Of a stretch of DNA of 64,000 bases, positions 46,859 through 57,600 are shown one piece after another. The number at the start of each line of letters is the position of its first letter. Position 1 is the first letter of the stretch. The DNA comes from Eudorina sp. 2006-703-Eu-15. Taxonomy: Eukaryota > Chlorophyta > Chlorophyceae > Chlamydomonadales > Volvocaceae. The position numbers and the translations under genes are program-made. The stretch is taken from assembly GCA_003117195.1 (NCBI GenBank), contig BDSI01000016.1, forward strand, positions 372,001-436,000, read 5' to 3'. Below the pieces are notes generated by a model. The model worked only from the letters and a program-made list of their open reading frames with translations, was not told the DNA's origin and ran no database searches.

Positions 46859-48097
46859 TCACGAGCCGACCAACTTCACCGCGACCTCGGCCACCTGCCG
46901 CAGCCGGAGCTGCCCCGCGCTCGCGCCCTCCGCCTGCCCCATCGCCGCGCACGCTACCTCGTACACATCGAGGGCCGAGAAGCATGGGTCCAGCACCACC
47001 ACCACCCGCGGCTCCCCGGGCACACCACCCGGGTCTGTCTCATGCCCCGCTCGCGCACCCGCTGTGCCTTGCCCCTGCGCCAGAAGCCCTCCCGGAATTC
47101 CGATCCTCGGTGCAGCACCCGCGCCGCTGCCGTACTCCGTCGACAGGATTGTGAAGAGCCGGGCAACCACCGGGCCGTCGTGGGTTGCACCGGGCGCGGC
47201 TCCAGTCACGTGTCCCCCGGCGCTGTCGTTGGGCGTCGGCGTCATCGCTGGGTCGCCCTCACGGCAGACGTGCAGCGCCAGCACATCCAGCAGGTGCATG
47301 ACCTCATCACTCCACACCACGGAGGGAGCAACCGCCGGCTGCCCCTCCCGTCCCTGCACCGCCAGGGCGGCAGCCCACGTTGCGTGAGCACTCCGCGCCG
47401 CCCGCCGCGCCGCCTCCGGCTGGCGGGACCAGAAGACGCGGCGCGCCTCCGCTACGCCGCAGCCCAGCTTGGCCGCCCAGCCGGCCGCCTTGGTCGCGCC
47501 GTGCCGCCCCTGGTGCCGCGCCTCACGGCGCGCTCGCTGTTCCGCAGCCTCGATCAAGTTGTGCTGCTGCTGCGCCGCCCTCTCCTCGTCTGGAGTCACC
47601 TGGACCACGTTTCCCATGCTGTCGGCACCCTCAGGTGCGGCTGATGCGTCGGAGGCCGCTAGCGGCCGCACGGACGTGGTCATGTTCTCCGCGAGGAACA
47701 ACTGAAGGACGAGCCCCTGCCCGTTGCTGGCGCTGCCGCTGGAAGGCGCCAGCGACACAGGCGGCTCGGGGTTCCTGACGTGCAGGTCCGCCCACAGCCC
47801 GCCCCGGCAGTCCGCATCCACCACACGGAGCTCAACCTCCCAGCCAGCGACCGCCAAACCGGAACGTACGGCCGCGGACAGGGCGTCGCGCGCCTGGTCC
47901 GCCTCATGCATGCCGAACTGCAGGTCGATGTTGAGAAATAGGACAAGCCCGGTTGCCTCCCGGCCGTCAACGAAAGTGCCGCGTCCCAGGCTGCCCGTCA
48001 CGCAGGTGCGCTCAACCAGCGCGGCTTCGCGGCCGAAACTGCAAACCTTGACCGCGCTGTCGACGCTGTCAAGCAAGCGTGACAACGCATCCGACAT
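46859..48097 (-). CDS. OAS-like nucleotidyltransferase-fold protein, catalytic aspartates missing, 412 aa, intronless
   Basis: One open frame starts MSDALSRLLDSVDSAVKVC. Residues 34-55, from TGSLGRGT to LVLFL, align with the OAS/cGAS nucleotidyltransferase motif G-S-x-G-K/R-G-T ... G-R-S-D-A-D-L-V-V-F-L. The two metal-binding Asp positions are Ala-48 and Gly-50 here. Asp-104 (WADLHVR) may be the third. The C-terminal half has the OAS1-C pattern: HLLDVLALHVCREG, VARLFTILSTEY, and EPRVVVVLDPCFSALDVYEV (OAS: RPVILDPADP). Between them is an Ala/Arg/Glu-rich, probably helical insert (about 165-245). In animals OAS makes 2'-5' oligoadenylate on double-stranded RNA. With both Asp lost, this protein is probably a binding or scaffold form. 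The family call is from pattern matching only. Low-intron, G/C-rich wobble use fits a real gene. Confidence 0.7.
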   Translation of the reverse strand: MSDALSRLLDSVDSAVKVCSFGREAALVERTCVTGSLGRGTFVDGREATGLVLFLNIDLQFGMHEADQARDALSAAVRSGLAVAGWEVELRVVDADCRGGLWADLHVRNPEPPVSLAPSSGSASNGQGLVLQLFLAENMTTSVRPLAASDASAAPEGADSMGNVVQVTPDEERAAQQQHNLIEAAEQRARREARHQGRHGATKAAGWAAKLGCGVAEARRVFWSRQPEAARRAARSAHATWAAALAVQGREGQPAVAPSVVWSDEVMHLLDVLALHVCREGDPAMTPTPNDSAGGHVTGAAPGATHDGPVVARLFTILSTEYGSGAGAAPRIGIPGGLLAQGQGTAGARAGHETDPGGVPGEPRVVVVLDPCFSALDVYEVACAAMGQAEGASAGQLRLRQVAEVAVKLVGS

Positions 48098-49532
48098 TGT
48101 CGTTCCAGATTACGCTCAGGCCCGTTTAGCGGGCTACTTCCCGAAACCGTCCAAAGCCGGTCGCGCAAGAAATCCAATAATGATTTCAACTGTGGCGATT
48201 ACAACTTAAAAAGTAACATCCAGAGTATTGCAACAAAAGCGATGGGTGTTGTTAGAGCTAAACAGATAGCGTCTTGTCGATGTGTGGGGAAAACAACTCT
48301 CGACAATTTCAACTGTCGAACGTCGTATAGAGAGGCACCTGATCTGGGTTTTCTGTATGTAATATTTTAGTGTTGATGCCGACGTTGCCGGACACGCTGC
48401 TTGCCGTCATCAGGCAGTCATCACGACAGCGTGCGATAAGCAGGGTACTGCGGGGTTGCAACAGCGTCAGCGCCGCGTCCATGCGTGGTCTCAACCTTAC
48501 GGATGACCAAATCTCACGGATGCTAGAGAGGGTTTGAAGATTTCAGCAGCACCACTTGCACCACAGGGGAGGCCTTTTCGTTGGCGATCTTGGTGTGTAA
48601 TGCGTGTAGTGGTGCGCATGGGGTAGGCAGGGTCGGACGGTCCCCAAACGTCCCCTGAAGTACCCTCGGGACACTTCCGGCGCCGGACAGCATTAGATGA
48701 TTCGAAAAGGAATGGTTATGCCGCTGGCCGGCAATCGGGTCTGGACAGTGTTCGAAGTGTTGCACATCAAACGTCGTAGGCAGGTATAAGGACTTGCAGT
48801 CACCAAGCTGTGTACCATTGCAGAACGGTAGTCTGAGCTTGCTCTATTCAGTACCTGAATCCTACATCTATCACAGATAACTGGTTTATTGGGCGTGTGG
48901 GATACACAGCGGGAACCGTTTCCCGCGACAGCATGACGGCTGCTGAAATTAACGGTTGCTGTTAGAAGAGTTGCTTGTGTACATCATCTGCAGCAACAGT
49001 CCAGGCTTTAAGATTAGAGCGTGCTTCGTGTGCCGGTTGCGGCGACACGAGCGGTGCCGTCGAAAGCAAGCGCAGTGTGTGCGCGAATTGAGTCACTGCA
49101 ATCTGTTAGGAAAATTTGAAGTGATGGATTTTACTTAATGTACTGACAATGCTTTGGGTTTGACAAGTATTTGAGGGCGCGCGACAAGAAGACTGCGCGC
49201 CGCAGTCCACGACCGCATTGGAGGTTCCATAGGACAATCAATATGTGCGGCCTTGCAGTTTGCGGCGATGGCGCCTACTAAAATTGTGAGCAACTGGAAA
49301 GCTCGTGAACAAGCTGTCTGCAAGTTCCCAATCGAGAATGCAAGTGCAAATTATGTGCCAAGCGTAGTGACCGCCGCCAGTGGGCTGGTTTGGAAAGCAC
49401 GTGGGCGCTTTTGCTCTTAAAGCGCCCGATCATCCGTACGTTTGCACGGCACAGTTGTCAACAACTTCACGCGCAGTCGAGCGAATACCGCATTAGTGTT
49501 TTGTCTTCTGATCTCTCATTAAACCATTCGAC
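48098..49532. other. Divergent intergenic region, OAS-like (-) and CCCH protein (+)
   Basis: These 1,435 bp hold no frame I would call a gene; all ORFs are short and A/T at wobble positions. The base composition is more AT-rich than the genes. It should hold both promoters and 5' UTRs. Confidence 0.5.
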
Positions 49533-51058
49533 ATGCCCGCCCTGGTAGCAATGCCTCCCGTTGAGCCGCCTACAACAGCGGATGGCACCAAGGTGAGCCT
49601 TCTCGCAATCTTCGCTGACGTGTTGCCCCAACCTGGGCTAAAGTACAAAATGCATGGTGTAAGGCAATATCCTTATTACGCGTTGTGACCTGTTGTGAGG
49701 GGACTTGCTGACTAGACATTCCGCCCAAAGCAGGTGCCTCTCCCAGAACAGCCCGCGGAGGACTCGCCCTTGTACAAGACAGATGAGTTTCGTATGTTCT
49801 GCTTCAAGGTAAGGATTCAGCGACTTGCTCTGCCGCGCGCGAGATTGAGGCGGCTGACTGGTTTGTTCCGCGTCTCCAGGTGCTCCCATGCAGCAAGCGC
49901 TACGTGCACGACTGGACCGTCTGCCCTTTTGCGCACCCGGGAGAAAAGGCTAAACGCCGTGACCCGCGTGTTTTCACTTACACCGGCATCGCCTGCCCCG
50001 ATATGAAGAAGGCAAGTTTGGGTGGACCATCCGACGTGGACTTTGCCTTGTCCCAGGCCGCGTTGATCGTGTGATCCAATATCTTTCCAAATAAATGTAT
50101 ATTTATTGTGTTAAAATGTTATCTCGTGTGGCTGAGCGGTGTCGTTGCTCGGCCCCGCCTTCTAAACTCGACAGTGCCAGCGGGGCGACGCTTGCCCTTA
50201 CGCGCACAACGTATTCGAGTACTGGATGCACCCAAGCAGGTAAGGCCTTGCCAGCGGTGAAAGACCTCAGCTGTTACTTGTGCAGTTGTTGACTGGCGGC
50301 CCGCGGCCCTGGCGGGAAATGGAAGAATCGCCCCGACGCTTCGTTGACCGTATGTAATATTTACCTTCAGGTACCGCACCCAGCTTTGTAATGACGGCAT
50401 CGGGTGCAAGCGGAAGGTCTGCTTCTTTGCGCACACGCTGGACGAGCTGCGCGTTTCCAGCGTGAAATTGCTTCCGTCGGACATTGCTGCCGGCGCGGAT
50501 GCTGGCGCCTTCGATGTGGATCCGTTCCGTGTCCCGCGGTCGGATTCGGGGCGCACCGCGTCGAAGTCGGCCAGCTCGGGCTCGTCCGCTGCGGCCGCGG
50601 CCGGCGGGGAGGCCCTCGTCGAGGCGCTGCGTGCACAGCAACAGCAACAACACCAACAGCAGGCCAAGAAAGCTGCTGCCGTGTTGCAGAGGAGCGCATC
50701 GCGCGGGCTGGCGGCGGAGCTGCAGCAGCTCCACGTACGTGGTAATGGGTTGCTTGCACCTCCCTAGTTGTTCCGCCCCTGCTCCTTGAGCACGGGGCAT
50801 CAGCATTAGATTGGCACGACTATCCTTCTTGTGCTGCGTCCTCCCACGATCACCAAGCAAGCAACTTCCTTACCGACTGGGACGTGCTACATTTGCGCAC
50901 ATTGGGGACATTAGGGCCAGCGGATCAGCGTGCTTACTACGGATGCGGATTGCGGAAATGGCGCCCTCAATTTTGTGGACGCTGCCTTCCCCACGCAGGC
51001 GCTGCAGCAACTGCAGGCGGTGCTCGCCAACACGCCCGGACTGGGAGTCATGCAGTCC

Positions 51059-51089
<31 letters not shown>

Positions 51090-52357
51090 CGGGGCAAGTG
51101 GACTCGCTGTTGGGCGCCATGATGGCCCAGCTTCGGCTTGGCGGCGTGCCTCCCCAACAGCCCGTGGTGTCCCAGCTGGGACCTTCCGCCCCCGGTCTGC
51201 TCGATGTCGTGGTGCAACAGGCGGTGCAGCAGGTGATTGCCAACAATGCCGCCCAGCAGGCTGCAGCGGCCCTGATGCTCCTTCAACAGCAGCAGCAACA
51301 ACAGCAGAATCAGCAGGCGGCGCAGGCCCAGGCGATCTTTGAGCATCTGCTTCAGCAGCAGCAACAGGGGCAGCAGGCCGCAGGGGGCGGCAACCCGCAT
51401 GCCATGCAGGCGGCCCTGGCTATCCTGCACCAGCAGCAGCATGGTCCACCGCCGCCGCCGCAGCAGCCCGTGCCGCCCATGGGACCGATGGGCTTTGCTG
51501 GCCCGAATCCGGCGGGCGCCGGGCCGATGCCGATGGGGCCGCCGATGGGCTTGGGCATGGAGCCTCTGCACAGCTGCCAGAGCATGTCTCCGCCGGCGAT
51601 GATCCCGCAGGGCATGGCACCCATGGCGCAGCCGGGGCAGCATGCCTCCCTCCCAGGATCTGTGCGATCGTCGGCCACCGGGATGTCGCTGAACGGCGCC
51701 CTGAGTGTGCCCAGCCCGGTGTCTGCTGCTGCCAAGCTCACCGGTGACGGCACCCTCCCGCCGGCGGCGCCGTCTTCGCCGCGATCCATGGCCGTCGTGT
51801 CGCCATCTGGGTCGCCGCCGCTGGACACGCCTCTCTGCTCGGCGCTCTCTGACCACCACGCGGCCGCCTCGGCGGCGTTGAGCGCCGCGGCAACTGCAGC
51901 GAGCTACTACAGCCAGGAGGCAAGCCGCAGCAGCTTCGAGAGCTACAGAAGCAGCGAACTCGAGCTGGGTCTCCAGATGGCATCGGGCTACCATTCCAGC
52001 GGACCGAGCAGCGGTGGAGCCGCGCGTACCTCCCTGGACCTGTTGCAGCACGTCGCCCAGCAGCCGCAGCACCCGGGCATGCTCATGGGTTCGGCGCCTT
52101 CTCCCGCCTGCAACGCATCGATCCCGATGGACAACAATGTTTTGCTCCGCCAGCAGCAAGAGGCGGCGCGACACCGCCAGTTGCTGATGGCCGCGGCGGC
52201 GGCGCACGCGTCGGGCAACGGCGTGTCCCAAGGCATGAATGGCGGGCCGGGCGGCCCAAGCCCCGCGGCCGTCCCGCAGGAATTCTTTGCAGACCAGGTG
52301 ACCATGGCGGCCTTCACCGCCGGGCAACAATGCCCGGCGCCGCCTTTTGGAATGTAA
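49533..52357 (+). CDS. Plant-type CCCH zinc-finger protein with Q-rich C-terminus, 684 aa, 6 exons
   Basis: Exons: 49533-49592, 49734-49808, 49880-50011, 50175-50239, 50371-50734, 50999-52357. Three zinc motifs are visible: C49-x5-H55-x4-C60-x3-H64 ([16 protein letters not shown]), C84-x5-C90-x5-C96-x3-H100 ending [11 protein letters not shown], and C117-x5-C123-x4-C128-x3-H132 ([16 protein letters not shown]). YRTQLCNDG between them is typical of the plant RR-TZF family, which binds mRNA and acts in decay or stress granules. The remaining 450 residues are Gln/Ala/Met/Pro-rich. Intron 3 (50012-50174) appears to use a GC donor, since AAG is followed by GCAAGT, and only that junction keeps the frame. 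Exon 6 could instead begin at 50915, adding 28 residues in the same frame. Confidence 0.9.
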
Positions 52358-54675
52358 ACGAAACAGTTTGGTTTACCAGCGGTAAGCGGCCTTTCGTGAC
52401 GCTACACCGTACCGCCCGAGCATTACGGGTGGTATTGGTCAGAGGCGTCGCGAAAGGTTCAGGGCATATCGGCGCCTTCGCAATCGTCTGCGGCGCTACG
52501 CGTGATTTTGGTCGCAAAAGTGATAATGTGGACCACACTTTTTGGTTTCATCCAGTGGTGTTTCAACCGGATGGCAGGAATTTTCGCAATGTGCTGATTA
52601 CGAAGAAGATACACCGCGTACTTGTTCATGTTGCCCCCTTGTCGAGAGCAACGCAGATTGGCACCCTTCCCGACCGGCCCGAAGAACCGCGGTTGTCTCT
52701 TTGTTCACGCGTTGCGCAGCTGGCGAAATGTTTTTGGCGGAGGGTTGGAAAATATTGTGGCCGCTATGCATGCCTGTATCCACGGGCCGTGCCACCTGGC
52801 GTGCTCAGTTTTGGGGCGATGATCTCCTGGAGATACAAGACGACGAAAATCTTTGGCAACGCATTTTTTTCTCGTTTTGCAAGACTGCAAGGTGCTCGGG
52901 AATGCATTGATTGTGCCGTACTGTGGCAACAGGCCTAAAAGGGGGTGCATGCGAGTCGCAGCTGCCCAATGTGTTCCCGCCTGCCGTGTGTGTAATCCGG
53001 TGGCTCCCGTACTGGACCACCTTTCCTATCTACGGCTGTCGCTTGGAATTTTCCAGGTGCACTAAGCGCTGCCGTGCAGTCGTTGCGCTGCAGTTGTGGA
53101 TGTGTGTGTGTGTGTCCTTGTCTCATCGTACCTAGTGCTGCGTCTGTACCACGAACGCCACGCGTTTTGAGTATATGGCAGGACCGCCGGCCTGGCAAGG
53201 CGGCGGAGATGGTGGCCGTGTTTTTTGTGTGCCGCTGCGTCGTACTCTAATCTGGAACTGGTCCCGTGCCCCCACCGTGCGGAAGAAGTGGACCGGCGTG
53301 GCGCGAACGCAATTTTCGTGAGGTTTGTGGTGGTGGCCGAAGCTGTGTGGGTGTGTTGGGACGTGTGTGCTCGCACGTCCGGCCAGGCCATCCTGCTAAT
53401 TGCGGTGACGATGTGGTTGATGACGCATGCTGTCGGGTTCTGCTGCTTCCCGTGGATTCTTTCCAACTTTCTTTCGGAAGATGAATGATGAGCTCGGCAC
53501 AGGGCCCTGCCGTGGTCGAGGTCGTGACGTTCATTTGTTCTTCGCGTGTTGTGTTAATTCGTGTGCGGCAAACTTCTTTCGCCGTGGTGGCCGCGCGACT
53601 TCTGATGTCACGCGGCGCCTCCCAAAATTGATTTTTGGTGCAACGGCGACCCAGAGTTGATGAGCTGAGCCGTAAACGTCTTCTATATCCTGAGCACGGT
53701 GACTTATAACGAGGAGTTTGCGACGTCGAGGCCTTGACGGGGTTCGCTCCTCAGGATGCCAGTCAGCGGCTTCCGTGTATGTTGATGCCTAGCATGCTGC
53801 TCGCACGCGGACGCGATTTTGCGCTATGCCTCTGGCCTTTAAATCAGTTTTATACTGGCCCGCAAACAAACCTTGTCGATTGTGTTGCGGGGTTTTATGG
53901 TGTCGTGAGAGCGTTAACTGAGCGTGGCGCGGAGAATGAAGTTGGAACTTGGATTGCATCCGAAGAGCCCGTCCCGACGCCACAAATGCTATTGTTTTGG
54001 GGGTCGATGGGGAAGCAGAAGTTAGTCGGGGGATTCTTCGGCTGGATTTGAACCTGGGGGAGACTACCCTACGCGTGCGGTGCACGGGGGCCTCGGGATG
54101 GGCGTGGTGACATTCAAGCGAGTGGTCGGGCGAATCTGAGCGAATAATTTTGAGGGACTGTATCAACACACGTGATTGCTTTTGCATGAATCTGGAACAT
54201 CTGGTTGTAAGTCGCATTTCCCAGTTGGGAGAGGACCCCGCGTTCGCATGATTTGTCAGCCGTCGCCAGCTGCCCTGCTGCATCGTCCCTCGTTACAAGG
54301 GACGATGTCCCTCGACGTCTGTCGTCGGACGTAACAGCATTTACACACGAACCAAGACGTAGCCCCGCTTAAACACAGCTTGGCTGTGTGCATGGGGGCT
54401 GTGCACCTAGTGCACACAGCACACTCATCCAACATATGGTGTCCGTTAAGGGAAGCTCCAGCATACAAGTTGTGGAGTAAGTGAAGCACAATTGATGACC
54501 AGGAACGACATGTGCATGAGCGGAAATGCAAGCATACTGGTCGCAAAAGGGATCCGCCGTACCCATACGCTTCGGGTCCTCTTTCGTCCATGTCGCAACC
54601 TTAGTGATATCATTACAGGCAAATCATGTAGTTACTCGACCTTCAGGCCATGCTTACATTTCGCTGCCCTGTTCT
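52358..54675. other. Long 3' UTR / intergenic region
   Basis: No gene recognised. TGTAA at 52991-52995 would give the CCCH gene a 3' UTR of about 640 bp. T-rich and TG-rich sequence runs to about 53700. A T-arm-like fragment near 54045 was considered as a tRNA and rejected. The promoter of the PWWP-like gene should lie at the right end. Confidence 0.5.
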
Positions 54676-57600
54676 ATGGCTGCGCGACTATATCATACAG
54701 GGCAGCTCGTCGTGGGCGTTCCCCCCACATTAAAATATTGGTGGCCAGCTCAAGTAGCAGATGTAATACATGTTCCAGAGGAGCAGCTCGAGGAGATTAA
54801 GGCAGACCTCGCGAAGAAGCGCCAGGGCGTGTTGCTGCGCTATCTTGGTTCGCCAAATTTTGAGTATGCCGTTTGCGAAAATGATAAAGTGGAAGTCATA
54901 CTCTCTGCATCAGAGCTGGAAATGTTCGTTTCCACGCCGCGAGCAGGAAAGTACGCCATGGTAAGTGCGGCAAATAGAAGCTCAGCCATGCTATATAATT
55001 ATCACTTGTTTTTCCTGCATTGCATGCGGCCGACTTGGTTCCAAGTAAGAGCACCGCATGCACGGCACGCAAGCAGCACTTCACACGAGGGGCCCCTGCG
55101 AATTTCCCTGAGCACAGGCCGCCCAGAAAGCCAAGGAAGAGATGCACCAGCTTCTGCAACGGCACAATGCCGGGCCTGTGGCGGAAGCAGGTCCCGTAGA
55201 CTTGCGCGATTCCAGCACATGGACGGAAAGTCTGCGCCAGCGCGCGCTGCTGCGGTCACCACAGACACCGACGTTGGATGAGTGTGAGCAGGTCTCTGCG
55301 GATAATGCCGTGCTGGCCGTGCGCACAGCAGCGCGAGGTAGCGGGCTACCGGAGACGGTACTGGAGGCGGTGAGTATTCTGAAGCTGCATCGCCCGAGTC
55401 CCATACACCCATTCAGCGCGGACTTGACATGCCTCCGTGTAGTAGATACGGTACTCCTGGACAAGGCGATGGGATTGCTTGTCCAGGTTATACTTTATTG
55501 GCTGCAAGAGCACCTTGGGCCTAATTCAAGCACCGCCCTTGCACTCCGCCCTGACAGGTGCACGCCTGGGAAAGACTGGTTTGCAGCCGTGAACGCCACC
55601 TTGGCGAAGAGGCTCGTAAAGTGCCGCTGGCTAACCAGGCTGCCACGAGTCGTGCTCCAGGTTGTCCTGGTGCGGCTAAGGGAAAGGAGCCTCCGAGAGT
55701 TGAAGCAGCCGCGGCTGATACCCAGCATCAGGATGCGGCTGGGGCATCGCATCCTGGCCCAGGACGGCGTGTGCAGGCTCGTGATGGACAAACCCGAAAG
55801 GTGCGGGACCCGCTCGCGCCTGGCACCGGGTTGCAGTAAGCGATACACTAAGCGGCTGGTGGCGTTGGAGAAGTCACGCTTGCGCGCTAATGGCCATCTG
55901 GGTCGGGCGCTGGAGACACCGTGTGCGTCGTGACAAACGGCCTGCGGCGTCGCCACTTGTCGGAATAGTTCTAATCGTTGCACCTAGACCACACCATGTA
56001 GGACGCAGGCTTTCGATCGCTTCCAAGCAGCGTGTGCCATGGCTTCTCAAGCGGGTCGCCGGCTCGCCGCGTCCCGGAGGGTTGCGGGTACTGTTGCAGC
56101 CGCACCCAGTGCTGACTTCCGTCGGTCAATGGTGCAGTATGCGTCTGGCAGCCCGGCTACACGTTACATGCCCATGGATATCGTGCCCTTCTAGAACCAC
56201 TGCCCGTGCATATCGATGCGCCCCATCGCAGTCGGCCGGCGAACCCCAGGGCAGGCGCATGCACAAGGGAGCCGCGGCCAGCGGATCTGGAGCCGACAAG
56301 CCGACAGCGGTGGATGTTGCAGCGGCCGCGGCGGCTGTCGGCTGCGAGCGACCCCGACCGGGGGTGCACGGCGTTGACACGGGGTCTCCCGAAGGCAGCG
56401 GCGCCAACGGTGCAAGCCCGGTAACGGCGGCGGCGCGCACGGGGGCGCACGCGGCTGCGCAGCAGCCCGTGAAGCAAGAGGAGGACGCGGAGGAGGAGGA
56501 CGCGGAGGAGGAGGACGCGGAGGAGGAGGACGAGGACGAGCCCGTGAAAGAGGAGGATGAAATGGAAACAGCCCAGGATGAGGACGAGGACGACGACGAT
56601 GAGGACCTTGTCCTTAAGCGTAGGGAGACACCTGCTGCCGGTCGGGCTGCTGCCTTGCAGACCGCTGCGCAGCCTGCTGAGGCAGCGGATGGGGAGGACA
56701 GCAACGACGATGGCGAGGAGGACGAGGAAGACGAGGAAGACGAGGACGAGGAAGACGAGGGTGACGAGGACGAGGACGAGGGCGAGGAGGATGAAGACGA
56801 GGAGGATGATCGGGTGCTGACCCATCCCCCGAGAAGGCTGTCCCAGCAGCGGATACCTGCTGCGGCAGGTATCGTAATGCCGGAGCAGGGCCCCGACGAG
56901 GCCGCTGGGGCCAGTACCGAGGAGGAGCCGCGGCCGGCGGCTGGTGCTGGCCGGGGGGACGCAACTGCTGGTGCTGACCGTGTTCTGTCCGCTGGAAGCA
57001 CGCGGAGCTTTGCGAACCGGGCAGCTGTGGGCGGCGCTGCAACAGCGCCGATGTTCACGTCGGCCGCAGGGTCCGCGCGGACGTCATCATCTGACGGGCG
57101 GCTGGCGGAGGCTGGCGGCCTGGAAGCACCAAGGCGTGCCGCCGGTGGGTCGGTGGCCTCTGGACCGTCCGGCAATGCCGCACGTGACAGCCCGCAGGGC
57201 CGCCAGCGGGGCTATCCGGTGAAGAGCCGGCGGTCCGTGCCGCTCAGCTCCGCAGGTGGCGACGCAGCTGCACGGAGCCCCACGGTGGGCCCCGCGGCGG
57301 CAGCGCCGGCAAGCGTGGCTGGCGCGGATTCAGCTGCCGCCGAGGGTCCGCGGCCTAGGGCCCCCGCCCGCGCGGACGCTGAGGGGCTGCCAGGGACCTC
57401 CAAATGCAGCGCTCCGGACCCAACCGCACCCAGCAGAGCTGGGGAACGTGCTGGGACACGGCAAGTCGCAGGTGCGGCCGCCGCGGCGGTGGACGCGCCG
57501 GGGGCGTTGGCAGCAGCTGCCGGCGGGTCCCGGCAGGAGATGGCTGCAGGGCCGGACAACGGCGTGGCAGGCGGGCCTGCCCGGCCCAGCGGCTGGCCCC

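Noticed and set aside
46622..47644. Long plus-strand ORF of 340 codons opposite the OAS-like gene
   Set aside because: Antisense shadow: Arg/Pro/His-rich with no recognisable motif, whereas the minus frame carries OAS-type motifs.
52330..52938. 202-codon plus ORF overlapping the CCCH gene stop
   Set aside because: It starts inside the CCCH exon in another frame, has mixed wobble bases and no motif; probably 3' UTR.
54030..54130. Possible minus-strand tRNA (TTTGAACC, the complement of a T-arm)
   Set aside because: The T-stem and acceptor stem do not pair and no anticodon arm could be drawn.
56126..57175. Minus-strand Ser-rich ORF of 349 codons opposite the PWWP-like exon 4
   Set aside because: Its poly-Ser is the antisense of the Glu/Asp codon repeats.
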